A stretch of DNA of 64,000 nt from the NCBI GenBank assembly GCA_023512345.1, contig JAILZT010000003.1:124001-188000 (forward strand), written 5' to 3'. A model generated the notes under the pieces. The model had not been told where the DNA came from. It did not search any database and saw only the letters and a program-made list of their open reading frames with translations. This DNA is from Paenibacillus sp. (GTDB taxonomy: Bacteria; Bacillota; Bacilli; Paenibacillales; Paenibacillaceae). Both the position numbers and the translations under genes were made by a program. This document shows, in pieces, positions 17,628-26,845 of this stretch. The stretch's first letter is position 1; each line of letters starts with the position of its first letter.

Positions 17628-18788
17628 TTATCGCCGGACTGCGTCCAGATCCGGTACCTTGCAGCCTAGCACACGGTAATATATGTCCTCGTACTGCTTC
17701 GTAATTTTATCTTTATTGAAATCCTCACATGCACGTCTCAAGCAAGCTCCCCTAAATTGCTGAGCCTTATGCTCATCCGATAACAGGGTTATAGCATAAT
17801 CTGCCATTGCCGCTGTATCCCCGACTGGGGCCAGGAAGCCTGTTTTACCATGCTGAATCAGTTCGGGAATGCCTCCGGTCATTGAACCAATCGTCGGAAC
17901 ACCACAAGCCATTGCCTCAAGAGCAACTAACCCGAAACTTTCCTTCTCTGAAGGAAGCAGCAACAAATCCGCCATTGAGATTACTTGAGCGATTTCATCC
18001 TGCTTGCCCAAGAACCTAACTCTGTCTTCCAGACCCATTTCAATGATCTTAGCCTGGATTTTAGGCAGCTCTGGACCCTCTCCAACAAGAAGAAGGCGTG
18101 AAGGAAGTCTGGCACTCACCCGAGCGAATACATCTATTACATCACTGACCCGCTTAACCGGTCGAAAGTTAGAAATATGCATTAATATCTTCTCGTCAGG
18201 AGAAGCGAAGTCATCACGCAAATCGGAAATATCCCGTGGATAGTAGACCCGTTTGTCTACAAAGTTATAAGTCAAATCAATATCACGTGATATATCGAGT
18301 GCCCGGTGCGTCTCTTGTATGAGATCTAAGGACACGGCTGTTACTGCATCACTTTCATTAATACCCAGACGAATTAGATCTTTAATGGATTCATCATGGC
18401 CAAGTACAGTAATATCAGTCCCATGCAGGGTTGTAACAACCTTAATTTTGTTGCCAAGCATCTGTTTGGCGAGAAGCGCACAAACCGCATGCGGTACAGC
18501 ATAATGTACGTGAAGAAGGTCCAGACCCTGCATTTTAGCAACTTGAGCCATCTTGGTAGCAAGTGCCAAATCATAGGGAGGGTAACGGAAAACATAATAA
18601 TCGTTAACCTCAACTTCATGATAAAAAATATTTTTTTGAAACGTTCCAAGCCGGAACGGGATACTATGTGTAATGAAATGAACCTCGTGGCCCTTTTCGG
18701 CCAGCAGCTTGCCCAGTTCAGTTGCTACAACACCCGAGCCGCCAAGAGACGGATAACAGGTAATACCTATTTTCAACATCCGTTCCAT
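17628..18788 (-). CDS. bshA: N-acetyl-alpha-D-glucosaminyl L-malate synthase (bacillithiol)
   Basis: The GT4-family glycosyltransferase joins UDP-GlcNAc and L-malate in the first step of bacillithiol synthesis. The 386-residue GT-B protein has the N-terminal glycine loop GGSGVVATELG and the C-terminal EKESFGLVALEAMACGVP, the E-x7-E nucleotide-sugar motif. Similarity to B. subtilis BshA (YpjH) is extensive. AGGGGG lies 8 nt before the start. The neighbouring bshB1 catalyses the next step; bshC is not in the window. Confidence 0.96.
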   Translation of the reverse strand: MERMLKIGITCYPSLGGSGVVATELGKLLAEKGHEVHFITHSIPFRLGTFQKNIFYHEVEVNDYYVFRYPPYDLALATKMAQVAKMQGLDLLHVHYAVPHAVCALLAKQMLGNKIKVVTTLHGTDITVLGHDESIKDLIRLGINESDAVTAVSLDLIQETHRALDISRDIDLTYNFVDKRVYYPRDISDLRDDFASPDEKILMHISNFRPVKRVSDVIDVFARVSARLPSRLLLVGEGPELPKIQAKIIEMGLEDRVRFLGKQDEIAQVISMADLLLLPSEKESFGLVALEAMACGVPTIGSMTGGIPELIQHGKTGFLAPVGDTAAMADYAITLLSDEHKAQQFRGACLRRACEDFNKDKITKQYEDIYYRVLGCKVPDLDAVRR

Positions 18789-18824
18789 AGTTCCGTCCCC
18801 CTCTGACTTTTGATTTGACTTCTA

Positions 18825-19535
18825 TTATACGTGAGAAGACCCTGTGGTGAACAAGTCCACGGCATGAGGTACTTTAGTTGCAAATCCCTCGGCGTATGGA
18901 ATGAGCCTTCGCTGACCCAGCAGCGTATCTCTTGACCGAATACGCTCAATATAGCCGTTATTCAACGGGGTCGAGACATACTCTTCACCCGGAGTTTTCT
19001 GGAATTGTGAACGATAGCAGGAAAGTGCATTTTCTTTGGCTGTGTAATGGTCGGTAACATCTACAATAAGATCTGTACGCCCAAGATCATTAATGAAATA
19101 AAAATAGAGCTGCGGTGCTGTAACTACCGGTAGTTCCGGCATATATTTACGAAGTTTAGCATTAAACACGGCTTCCTCCACCAGCTTGCTACATGCAATA
19201 TGGTCTGGATGGCGATCCTCCCAGTAGGGAGCAAATACAAGTTCTGGTGAGAATTTACGAATTTCCGCTGTGACTGCATCCAAATTCTCTTGGGTCATAA
19301 AAAGGCCCCGATCAGGGAGCCCTAAATTGGTGCGCACCTTGACACCCAGCAAATCTGCTGCTTGCTGGGCTTCCAGTTTGCGTTGTTCTACAGTTCCATT
19401 CGATGACATCTCAGCAGCGGTAAGATCACATAAACCAACAGAGAAACCCGCTGCCGTATGCTTCGCAATCGTCCCTGCCATTCCAATCTCAGCATCATCT
19501 GCATGGGCACCAAAGATAAGGATATCTAGTTTCAT
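18825..19535 (-). CDS. bshB1: N-acetylglucosaminyl-malate deacetylase (bacillithiol)
   Basis: The 236-residue PIG-L/LmbE-family zinc deacetylase has the metal motif GAHADDAE near the N-terminus and HPDH (HPDHIACS) further in. It removes acetate from GlcNAc-malate to give GlcN-malate, the second step of bacillithiol synthesis, after BshA. It is the B. subtilis YpjG counterpart, overlaps mgsA by 4 bp and precedes bshA by 36 bp. Confidence 0.94.
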   Translation of the reverse strand: MKLDILIFGAHADDAEIGMAGTIAKHTAAGFSVGLCDLTAAEMSSNGTVEQRKLEAQQAADLLGVKVRTNLGLPDRGLFMTQENLDAVTAEIRKFSPELVFAPYWEDRHPDHIACSKLVEEAVFNAKLRKYMPELPVVTAPQLYFYFINDLGRTDLIVDVTDHYTAKENALSCYRSQFQKTPGEEYVSTPLNNGYIERIRSRDTLLGQRRLIPYAEGFATKVPHAVDLFTTGSSHV

Positions 19536-19951
19536 TCGTCTACACCTGGTTTGTATTTATGTACAAGATCTCGCCAAGCAAAATCACCACGGTCTATCGC
19601 CTTTACCAAGATCTCCGCTGTGGCAATATTCGTCGCCACCGGAATTCCATAAACATCACAAAGTCGAAGCAATGCTGTTATGTCCGGCTCGTGAGGCTGT
19701 GCCATTAACGGATCGCGTAGAAAAATGATAAGATCCAGCTCATCCTTAGCTACCAATGCGCCTATTTGTTGATCTCCGCCCAGCGGACCGGACATGAAAC
19801 GATTAATCTTTAAATCGGTAGCCTCCATGATTCTTTGGCCGGTTGTTCCCGTAGAATAAAGTTCACGCCCTTCAAAAACATGTTCATAGGCGGTTACGAA
19901 ATTCACCATCTCGTCCTTTTTGCGGTCATGTGCAATAAATGCTATCTTCAT
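19532..19951 (-). CDS. mgsA: Methylglyoxal synthase
   Basis: The enzyme converts dihydroxyacetone phosphate to methylglyoxal and phosphate. The 139-residue protein shows [13 protein letters not shown] at the N-terminus, STGTTGQ and [12 protein letters not shown] for phosphate binding with the catalytic Asp, and FLRDPL. Length matches the family. Methylglyoxal is toxic and bacillithiol takes part in its removal, so coupling to bshB1 by a 4-bp overlap makes functional sense. Confidence 0.97.
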   Translation of the reverse strand: MKIAFIAHDRKKDEMVNFVTAYEHVFEGRELYSTGTTGQRIMEATDLKINRFMSGPLGGDQQIGALVAKDELDLIIFLRDPLMAQPHEPDITALLRLCDVYGIPVATNIATAEILVKAIDRGDFAWRDLVHKYKPGVDE

Positions 19952-19967
19952 CTAATCTCTCTCCCGT

Positions 19968-20771
19968 CTACTCAATAAAATGATCGAACCCATATATCAT
20001 GCCAGTATATTCCATTACCTTTTGAATCCCTAATTTGACACCAGGCATATACCCGGAACGCTCGTAGGAATCATGTCGAATCTTTAAGGACTGGCCAAAC
20101 CCGCCAAAAACAACCTCTTCCTGAGCAAACACACCTGGAAGACGCACGCTGTGAATGCGGAATCCGTTATAATATCCTCCCCGTGACCCTTCAATGATTT
20201 CTTCCTCTTGAGGATTGCCTTGACGCAGTTCTTTCCGTACCTCCGAGATCATCTCAGCAGTTTTAATCGCGGTACCCGAAGGTGCATCAAGCTTCTGGTC
20301 TCCATGATACTCGATAATCTCCAAATGAGGAAAATATTTGGCAGCCTGTGCTGCAAATTTCATCAACAGGATAGCACCAATTGAAAAGTTAGGAGCAATT
20401 AAACCCCCGATTCCCTGATCCTGACACTGCTTGTCCAGCTCGGTAATCTGCTCCGGTGTAAACCCTGTAGTTCCAATCACCGGTCTCACACCATATTTAA
20501 TAGCTAAAGCCGTGTTAGTATAAGCAAATTGAGGTGTAGTAAAATCAACCAGCACGTCTGCTGAGTACTTCGATAATGCAGTCTCCAAATCCTCGCATAC
20601 GATCACTCCGGCATCTGGAAGGCCGGCGAGCCGGCCTGCATCCTGCTCTTGAGAAGAACGATCAACGGCCGCCGCCAGTTCTAATTCATCATCCTGAAGT
20701 ACGAGCTTCACCACTTCTTTACCCATTCTTCCGCCAGCTCCGGCTACTATTACTCTGATTTTCTCACTCAT
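19968..20771 (-). CDS. dapB: 4-hydroxy-tetrahydrodipicolinate reductase
   Basis: The 267-residue enzyme reduces the dipicolinate precursor in lysine/diaminopimelate synthesis, needed for peptidoglycan and indirectly for spore dipicolinate. The N-terminal NAD(P)-binding loop is VAGAGGRMGKEVV, and the catalytic region EYHGDQKLDAPSGTA carries the conserved Lys and the DAPSGTA substrate loop. Order ypjD-TPR-dapB-mgsA-bshB1 mirrors B. subtilis apart from the inserted TPR gene. Confidence 0.96.
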   Translation of the reverse strand: MSEKIRVIVAGAGGRMGKEVVKLVLQDDELELAAAVDRSSQEQDAGRLAGLPDAGVIVCEDLETALSKYSADVLVDFTTPQFAYTNTALAIKYGVRPVIGTTGFTPEQITELDKQCQDQGIGGLIAPNFSIGAILLMKFAAQAAKYFPHLEIIEYHGDQKLDAPSGTAIKTAEMISEVRKELRQGNPQEEEIIEGSRGGYYNGFRIHSVRLPGVFAQEEVVFGGFGQSLKIRHDSYERSGYMPGVKLGIQKVMEYTGMIYGFDHFIE

Positions 20772-20805
20772 TTAATGATTTCCCCGCTTTCACTAGTTCT
20801 ATGGT

Positions 20806-21327
20806 TTACTGCATATACTTTTGTAGTGATTTCTGAAGGTCCTTCATCAATTGCCGTAACCCGGCGTCATCGGGATGCAGTGAAATGACTTCTTTTAAGG
20901 CCGCTATAGCCTCAAGGTGTTCATTCATACGACTATACGCGAGCGCAAGCCATACATAAGCATCACCATTTAGTGGATCAAGCATCACTGCTTCTTTTAA
21001 TAATGTAATGGGTCGATAAGGGTTGTTCTTGCTCTTATCATCCGCTTCCAGCAATCCCTTGGCTTCCTGCACGAGCGTTAAGCCCTTCAGATGCTGTAAA
21101 TGCAATGTATATTCCGGCTTAGTACCATCCAGCTTTACAGCAGCCTGTGCGTGCTCAATGGCTTTATCCAGCCTGCCGTTACGCGCGTAAGTAATAGAGC
21201 AGCGGTAACGAACTTCAGCATCGCCAGGACTTTGTGAAATCGCCGCCTCGAAACATACTATGGCTTCCTCAAAATCACTGCGTAAGATATATCGATACGC
21301 CTGTCTAATATAATCATCTGGACTCAT
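20806..21327 (-). CDS. Tetratricopeptide-repeat protein
   Basis: The protein (about 173 residues) is built almost wholly of TPR units: FEEAIVCFEAAISQSPGDAE, RLDKAIEHAQAAVKLDGTKP, and a pair near the C-terminus around YVWLALAYSRMNEHLEAIAAL. It has no signal peptide or enzymatic motif, so it is likely a cytoplasmic scaffold; the partner is unknown. I preferred the ATG at 21327 (GGATGG upstream), but a GTG five codons earlier is possible. It sits between ypjD and dapB, where B. subtilis has no such gene. Confidence 0.7.
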   Translation of the reverse strand: MSPDDYIRQAYRYILRSDFEEAIVCFEAAISQSPGDAEVRYRCSITYARNGRLDKAIEHAQAAVKLDGTKPEYTLHLQHLKGLTLVQEAKGLLEADDKSKNNPYRPITLLKEAVMLDPLNGDAYVWLALAYSRMNEHLEAIAALKEVISLHPDDAGLRQLMKDLQKSLQKYMQ

Positions 21328-21384
21328 ATGCACCATCCCCACGGCTAAATGCCGGTCGTTTGGTACAGCATATGTTCAAGCAGG

Positions 21385-21723
21385 CTAATCTGTGTGTTTT
21401 TTGGTCCACCGATCAGCATCACGAGTATTAAATTTATGCATAACCTTATTATGAGCTTCCGTTAAATCAATGCCTAATGAATTCGCAAAACAAATCGTAA
21501 TAAACAAGATGTCGCCTAGCTCCAGTTCAATGGAATTATCCGCTTCGTCATTCCTTTTCGGTTTTTCACCAAATTGGTGGTTAACTTCACGCGCTAGTTC
21601 CCCGACTTCCTCGGACATTCGCGCAAGCATAGATAAAGGGCTGAAGTACCCCTCTTTGAACTGGGATATATAAGCGTCAACTTCACGCTGGATGTCACCA
21701 AGACTTTTTTCCATAAACTGCAC
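21385..21723 (-). CDS. ypjD: MazG-like nucleotide pyrophosphohydrolase
   Basis: The 112-residue all-alpha NTP pyrophosphohydrolase has the metal-binding motif RMSEEVGELAREV (E-x2-E type) and ELGDILFITICFAN (E-x2-D type), typical of MazG/dUTPase-like enzymes. It matches B. subtilis YpjD in size and place, upstream of dapB. Family members hydrolyse non-canonical or excess NTPs to NMP and pyrophosphate; the true substrate is unknown. The gene is divergent from ypjC, with 94 bp between starts. Confidence 0.9.
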   Translation of the reverse strand: MQFMEKSLGDIQREVDAYISQFKEGYFSPLSMLARMSEEVGELAREVNHQFGEKPKRNDEADNSIELELGDILFITICFANSLGIDLTEAHNKVMHKFNTRDADRWTKKHTD

Positions 21724-21817
21724 TTCATCCTCCCTGCTGCATCTTGCCTTCTGTTTGCCCCTATGTTATCGTAAAGACGTTTTGAAGACAAATCTTTTTT
21801 AAAAATCGAGGGATTAT

Positions 21818-22687
21818 ATGAATTCAACCAAAGCCATTGCAATCACCAAAACAGTAGCTCCAATCATGCTCGGTACCGCTATTTACGCATTCGGGCTGCT
21901 CTATTTTATTATCCCTAACCAGTTAATGGAGGGGGGCGTAACAGGTATTACAATTCTCCTGAATTATGCCTTCGAAATTCCAATCTTCCTGACGACTCTA
22001 ATATTGAATCTTCCGTTATTCTTTTTAGGATGGAAAATTCTCGGCGGCAGGCAAATTGCCTATACAGGCGTAGGAATCGGAGCACTTTCATTTTTCTTAT
22101 GGCTCTTCGAAAATATGATCAAATCAGGTTGGATTGTACCTTTCACTACAAAAAATGATTTCATTCTTGCTTCATTATATGCCGGGGTAACGTTAGGAGC
22201 GGGTCTTGGCATCGTTTTTCGTTTTGGCGGCACCACCGGTGGCGTCGATATTATCGCCAGAATTTGCGGACGCAACTTTGGTTGGAGTATGGGCCAAGTG
22301 ATCCTCTCCATAGACATTGTTATTATTGGCGCTTCTCTGCTGTATATCCCAAGAGAACAAATACTCTACACTCTTGTAGCCGTCTTTATCTCTTCGCGAG
22401 TCATTGACTTTATTCAGGAAGGTGCGTATGCTGCTAAAGCCTTTACAATCATTAGCGATCATGCCCCTGAAATTGCCGATTTGATCACCGTGGAAATGGA
22501 CCGTGGAGTAACATTGATTCCTGCTATCGGGGCGTATTCTAAGCAAGCCAAACATATGGTTTACTGCGTAGTTTCTCGGCAGGAAATCCGTCGGCTCAGT
22601 CAACTTGTGAAATCCGTTGATCCACGGGCATTCGTTATTATCAATGATGTACATGATGTCCACGGTGAAGGGTTCCGTGAAACCTAA
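21818..22687 (+). CDS. ypjC: YitT-family membrane protein (DUF161/DUF2179)
   Basis: This is the only confident plus-strand gene. The 289-residue protein has about five to six membrane segments (from residue 12 to about 195), including glycine-rich GAGLGIVFRFGGTTGGVDIIA, and a C-terminal soluble DUF2179 domain (about 215-285). It matches B. subtilis YpjC, a YitT-family protein with no settled biochemical function; transport is often suggested. GAGGG precedes the ATG at 6 nt. It ends at a bidirectional terminator shared with ypjB. Confidence 0.88.
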   Translation: MNSTKAIAITKTVAPIMLGTAIYAFGLLYFIIPNQLMEGGVTGITILLNYAFEIPIFLTTLILNLPLFFLGWKILGGRQIAYTGVGIGALSFFLWLFENMIKSGWIVPFTTKNDFILASLYAGVTLGAGLGIVFRFGGTTGGVDIIARICGRNFGWSMGQVILSIDIVIIGASLLYIPREQILYTLVAVFISSRVIDFIQEGAYAAKAFTIISDHAPEIADLITVEMDRGVTLIPAIGAYSKQAKHMVYCVVSRQEIRRLSQLVKSVDPRAFVIINDVHDVHGEGFRET

Positions 22688-22716
22688 AATTATTGAATTC
22701 CCACTATTCAAAAATA

Positions 22717-22766
22717 AAAAAAGAGCCAATTCGAATGATTTCACTCATTCAAATTGGCTCTTTTTT
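22717..22766. terminator. Bidirectional terminator between ypjC and ypjB
   Basis: AAAAAAGAGCCAATT and AATTGGCTCTTTTTT form a long stem, with an inner GAATGA/TCATTC pairing. A T-run follows on both strands, serving converging ypjC (+) and ypjB (-). Confidence 0.9.
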
Positions 22767-22808
22767 GTAGGGCGCAACGCTCTATCTTTTAAATTGTATG
22801 CAAGAAAC

Positions 22809-23675
22809 TTAGATGGTTCTCCACCTTTGTTTATCCGCACGGTATTTCCGATAACCTGTATAGACCAGCGCCCCAATAATGAAGCACGCTGCAAGCAGCC
22901 CCCATAAACCGTATCCTTCTGAAGCCATAGGTAAAGATAGAGTCGGTTCATCCTTTTCTTTACCAAACAAAACTCTTACCGCTTCTTGTCCGTAAGAAAC
23001 AATTTCTTGCAGCCGAGTACGTTCAACCGGCTGAGATGAGGTTATGACACCCGCAGCATACGAAATCCAGGAGTCAAAGGCATTTACCTCCTCAGGGGGT
23101 CTGGAAATAATAATCGCCGGTCTGATCGTATCATATCGGCTTTGCAACCGCTGAAGAGCAGCTTTCCAAGTTCCTATATCATTGACAGATGCGCTTTTCT
23201 CCATTGAATTCAGATCTTCACGAATCAGCTTATAGTATTGTGTCCATATCGGCTTACGAGGATGGTTAAGACTGTTGGCGGCCAGCCGCAATTTAGCAGC
23301 TGCGGACTCCCAGCGCTCAGGAGAAGCCTCTACCCCAGCTACTGCAGCTTTTAGATCCATAATCACACCGGATAAGGCGTTAATGCCTTCTACCGAGGTC
23401 AGATCACCAAAGGATGAGGAAACGAACAGGCGGGATATTTCATCCGTTCCCTGTCGAACCTTGGTTACATCACCTTCTAGGACATGCCCATATAAATTTT
23501 CTGCGGCTTGTTCCAACAGAAGTGCGCGACTTTTAGCATTGCCTTGCGCAGTTCCACTATCAGCTCCTGAGGCATTACCAGCGGTTTCTGCGAATGCTGT
23601 TACGCCTCCAAGAGTTAGGTACAATATCCAACAAACGATAAGGCCAAATATTTGATAATGCCCCTTACTCGGCAT
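22809..23675 (-). CDS. ypjB: Sporulation protein YpjB
   Basis: The 288-residue protein has an N-terminal signal peptide (about 8-28), a helical outside domain of about 210 residues, and one C-terminal membrane segment (about 255-275, GYGLWGLLAACFIIGALVY) followed by a basic tail. This signal-domain-anchor layout and its place beside ypjA and ypjC match B. subtilis YpjB, annotated as a sporulation protein of unknown mechanism. The signal peptide and single anchor put most of the protein outside the cytoplasmic membrane. Confidence 0.85.
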   Translation of the reverse strand: MPSKGHYQIFGLIVCWILYLTLGGVTAFAETAGNASGADSGTAQGNAKSRALLLEQAAENLYGHVLEGDVTKVRQGTDEISRLFVSSSFGDLTSVEGINALSGVIMDLKAAVAGVEASPERWESAAAKLRLAANSLNHPRKPIWTQYYKLIREDLNSMEKSASVNDIGTWKAALQRLQSRYDTIRPAIIISRPPEEVNAFDSWISYAAGVITSSQPVERTRLQEIVSYGQEAVRVLFGKEKDEPTLSLPMASEGYGLWGLLAACFIIGALVYTGYRKYRADKQRWRTI

Positions 23676-23737
23676 GAGAACATCCCTCCTGCCTTATAGT
23701 TATGGCAGTAGGACAAGGGATAGAACTTAAATGAGGC

Positions 23738-24355
23738 TTATAAGGCTCGTGAGCGCCCCTTCGGCAGCCAAGCTGCTAATGCACTGAATAGAGTCAACCC
23801 AAAAGTGAAGAATTGAACCTGTGTAACATCATCCTCGAGAACCGACGGCAGCCACGGATACACCCCATATGAATAATCCACAGTGTCATTAAATAGTGTC
23901 CATAACACGGCAAGGGGAAGCATCTTCCGATAAAAGAAGAACCGGGCATAGAGTAGAACTTCAACAGCCATCCCAGTGTGCGATATCATTAGCATCCAAT
24001 CTTTCCAACTAATAACATCCCCTTGATATCCTCCAGCAACGATCATACTAACCGCCCATATCCCATATTTAATAGATGTAATGACGGCTAATGCCTCGAT
24101 TAATCCACGCAGAGTTGTCCCCGCAATGCTTTTTGGGGGATACAGCAGGAATAGCAGTGCGATTGTAAAAAAAAGACTGGCCGTTGGACTGTCGGGCACA
24201 AAAGGGAGCAGCCAAAGCGGGTAATTGTCTGTTGTAAATTCTAATTGATTTCCATACCATATGTAGCCATAAATCGTTCCGAGAAGATTGACTGTGAACA
24301 GCAGCCACAAGAATCCCCGGTTTATAAGTATTTTCTCACTCCATTTTCCAAGCAT
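23738..24355 (-). CDS. ypjA: DUF1405 membrane protein YpjA
   Basis: The 205-residue protein has five or six predicted membrane segments and almost no soluble domain. Short polar loops such as WYGNQLEFTTDNYPLW precede the second segment. It matches B. subtilis YpjA (DUF1405) in length and order (qcrC, ypjA, ypjB, ypjC). The function is unknown. It stands beside the cytochrome reductase operon but is separated from it by a terminator at 24405. Confidence 0.85.
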   Translation of the reverse strand: MLGKWSEKILINRGFLWLLFTVNLLGTIYGYIWYGNQLEFTTDNYPLWLLPFVPDSPTASLFFTIALLFLLYPPKSIAGTTLRGLIEALAVITSIKYGIWAVSMIVAGGYQGDVISWKDWMLMISHTGMAVEVLLYARFFFYRKMLPLAVLWTLFNDTVDYSYGVYPWLPSVLEDDVTQVQFFTFGLTLFSALAAWLPKGRSRAL

Positions 24356-24404
24356 AGATCCAATAGACCTCCCGAATGTGTCAGCTTAACATTTACTCAC
24401 ACAA

Positions 24405-24434
24405 AAGCCTGACCGCATATACGATCAGGCTTCG
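24405..24434 (-). terminator. Terminator after qcrABC
   Basis: On the minus strand AAGCCTGA pairs with TCAGGCTT and TTGTGTG follows. It lies about 15 bp beyond the qcrC stop. Confidence 0.7.
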
Positions 24435-24447
24435 CGATATTTCTATT

Positions 24448-25320
24448 TTACTGTTCACTTTTTTGTTTCGCAAGCCAACCTGCCAGATCATCTACGTCTT
24501 GTTCGCTCAAGCCCGCTTCAATGGCAACATCATACATCTTAGGCATGTTTCCAGTACCTTCTTTAATGATTGTAAGTATGCCTTCTTTGTCGTACTTATC
24601 CCCAATACCTCGAAGGGAAGGTCCACCTCCACCTTTTAAATCCGTGGCATGGCAAGTTACGCAGGTAGCTTGTTTAAATAGGGCCATTGCGGGATCATCC
24701 TTGTCCACTATGGCAAGCTCTTCAGACTTTGGTGCACTGGAAGTAGGAAGCCCTTTAGCCTTGTTTTCCGCTGCCTTCTCCTCACGCTGAATATCCTCAG
24801 GGATTTGGCCCGTTGCAGCCATTTCATGCTTATATTCCGTCCAAGCGGCATTTGTAAGATAAATAACTGCTGCTAAGGAGAGAAACATAAGTGACGATGC
24901 AATAGGTCTGCGATAGAATCGACGCTCTCTGCCTGTATCTAGAAACGGTGCCAGAAGAAGAGCCCCAAAAGCTACACCCGTGACCCCAAGTGTTCCCAAA
25001 ACGATGTAACTGCCTGATGCATAAGGAAGCTTCAAGTATTGATACAGAAAAAGAAAGTACCAATCGGGCATAGGAATTACTGTAGCAGTTGCTTTTGCGG
25101 GAAATCCAAGCGGTGCTGGCTCCGAAATCGTGAGTACTAATATCCCAACAAGTACGACTACCCCGACCATCCATTCTTTTAAAAGAAAATTTGGAATAAA
25201 GGCTTCAGACTTGCCTGGGTAAGCACTATAGTCTGGAGGTGTGATAAATCCATTGCCTCTGCGAACACGTGAATCACCGACAAACACAACCTTCTCTTTG
25301 GAATTATCTCCGTGTGCCAT
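24448..25320 (-). CDS. qcrC: Menaquinol:cytochrome c reductase cytochrome b/c subunit
   Basis: The 290-residue protein is the Bacillus-type fusion of a subunit-IV-like domain (three membrane segments, with PDWYFLFLYQYLKLP in the quinol-site region) and a C-terminal cytochrome c domain. CVTCH near residue 220 binds haem, and NMPKM supplies the likely axial Met. It passes electrons from menaquinol toward cytochrome c at the outer face of the membrane. I chose the second of two adjacent ATG codons because AGGAGG stands 6 nt from it. It is the last gene of qcrABC. Confidence 0.95.
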   Translation of the reverse strand: MAHGDNSKEKVVFVGDSRVRRGNGFITPPDYSAYPGKSEAFIPNFLLKEWMVGVVVLVGILVLTISEPAPLGFPAKATATVIPMPDWYFLFLYQYLKLPYASGSYIVLGTLGVTGVAFGALLLAPFLDTGRERRFYRRPIASSLMFLSLAAVIYLTNAAWTEYKHEMAATGQIPEDIQREEKAAENKAKGLPTSSAPKSEELAIVDKDDPAMALFKQATCVTCHATDLKGGGGPSLRGIGDKYDKEGILTIIKEGTGNMPKMYDVAIEAGLSEQDVDDLAGWLAKQKSEQ

Positions 25321-25348
25321 CATATTCCTCCTCTCTATAGTTTTCTTT

Positions 25349-26020
25349 TTATAGCGGTCCTGAAATACCCTGTCTGCGGATCATGATAAAGTGCCCAACA
25401 AGCAGACTAAGCAGTACCGCCGGGAGGAAGAATACATGGAGTGCAAAGAATCGGGTAAGCGTTTCTGCTCCAACAATCGTGCCCCCCTGCATCAATTCCT
25501 TCAGAACAGGGCCCATTACAGGTACCGAGTTGGCAATTTCTAGAGTAACCTTAGTTGCAAAGTAGGCTTTATTATCCCATGGTAAAAGATAACCGGTTAA
25601 TCCCAGACCTAACATTACGAAAAAGATCAGCATCCCTACTACCCAGTTCATTTCACGAGGTGCCTTATAAGAACCCGTAAAGAAGACCCGCATGGTATGC
25701 AAGAACATCATAACGATAACTAGACTTGCTCCCCAGTGATGCATACCCCGAACAATTTGACCAAAGGCTACCTTAGTTTGCAAATACTCAACACTGGCGT
25801 AAGCATTCATAATGTCAGGTACATAATACATAGTCAGGAACATCCCTGATAAGATTTGAATTACGGTTATAAAAAAAGTAAGTCCGCCAAAGCAATACAC
25901 AAACGCCGAAAAGTGGTGAGCCGGATTTACATGCTCAGGAACCTCATGATCAGCCACATCTCTCCAAATTGGCGTAATGTCCAAACGCTCGTCGATCCAG
26001 TTATAGACATTTTTAAACAT
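25349..26020 (-). CDS. qcrB: Menaquinol:cytochrome c reductase cytochrome b subunit
   Basis: The 223-residue cytochrome b6-type protein has four membrane helices. Histidines in HHWGASLVIVMMFLHTMRV and in ALHVFFLPAVLLSLLVGHF are the expected ligands of the two b haems. LPWDNKAYFATKV and the loop ending PVMGPVLKELM belong to the quinol-oxidation side. With QcrA and QcrC it forms the proton-translocating bc complex. It starts 6 bp after qcrA. Confidence 0.96.
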   Translation of the reverse strand: MFKNVYNWIDERLDITPIWRDVADHEVPEHVNPAHHFSAFVYCFGGLTFFITVIQILSGMFLTMYYVPDIMNAYASVEYLQTKVAFGQIVRGMHHWGASLVIVMMFLHTMRVFFTGSYKAPREMNWVVGMLIFFVMLGLGLTGYLLPWDNKAYFATKVTLEIANSVPVMGPVLKELMQGGTIVGAETLTRFFALHVFFLPAVLLSLLVGHFIMIRRQGISGPL

Positions 26021-26026
26021 CAGAAT

Positions 26027-26581
26027 CTACGCCTCCTTGTTGACTTCGGAATTCGGAATAATATCACCTAAAAGCACCCAGTCGTTTTCAATTTTTATGG
26101 TGTATTCGTCTAATGGTTTAGGCGCTACGGCCAGGTTCTTACCTGACTTAGTGTAACGTGCTCCATGGCAAGGACAATGATATTCATCGGGAGAGCTTTT
26201 GTTATTATTCCAACCCACCGTGCAACCCAGATGCTTACACACTGGGGAGAGTGCATAAATTTCTCCTTGTTCATTTTTACGAATCCAGGCAGTTAGTGTA
26301 GCTGTACTCGCATACCAACCATCCTGCTGCGGGAGCTCGAAGGTGAATTCCTGTGGTTGATCTGTAATCATTTTGGTTTCTGCTACCTTAATAAAATTCC
26401 CCTTGCCCTTCTTATGTAGAATGGGGTCCACAGCAAACCGGACCATGGGGAGAATAGCGCCAGCTCCCATAAAAGCTGTTGCACCGCCGAGCGTGTACGT
26501 TAAAAATTGCCTACGGGACATCTCTTTGCGGCCGGGTGGTTTATCAGGCCTGGTCTCTTGCTGCTCATTATGGCTGCTCAT
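26027..26581 (-). CDS. qcrA: Rieske iron-sulphur subunit of menaquinol:cytochrome c reductase
   Basis: The 184-residue protein begins with a cytoplasmic tail, then a twin-arginine-like SRRQFLTYTLGGATAF and one membrane segment, so it is probably exported folded by Tat. The outside domain has the two 2Fe-2S ligand boxes CKHLGC and CPCHGARY, each with Cys and His. It takes the first electron from menaquinol. It is the first gene of qcrABC and has a good sigma-A promoter about 165 bp upstream. Confidence 0.96.
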   Translation of the reverse strand: MSSHNEQQETRPDKPPGRKEMSRRQFLTYTLGGATAFMGAGAILPMVRFAVDPILHKKGKGNFIKVAETKMITDQPQEFTFELPQQDGWYASTATLTAWIRKNEQGEIYALSPVCKHLGCTVGWNNNKSSPDEYHCPCHGARYTKSGKNLAVAPKPLDEYTIKIENDWVLLGDIIPNSEVNKEA

Positions 26582-26747
26582 ATTGTTTATAACCCCCTCT
26601 TCAAAGTATCAAGCACCTATCACTGGAGCCTAAAAGATGCCATATTTCTATAAAAAACTCTTTTCCTGTGGACCATAGTCTTGCTGCCATGTTCATTTAT
26701 AATGCGTTTTCAATGATAATAATCACAAGTAACATAAGATCAACCTA

Positions 26748-26777
26748 ATCATATCTTATGGTTCTAAAAATCGTCAA
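26748..26777 (-). promoter_or_regulatory. Sigma-A promoter of qcrABC
   Basis: On the minus strand TTGACG and TATGAT are separated by 18 bp. The 5' untranslated region is about 160 nt and contains TTGAAAACGCATTATA, a partial match (two mismatches) to the cre consensus, which I treat as weak. Confidence 0.65.
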
Positions 26778-26845
26778 GAATATTGTCCGTTTTGTGACAA
26801 GCAGGAAAGGTTTCATCCAATGAAATTGTCGCTATTTAGACACAT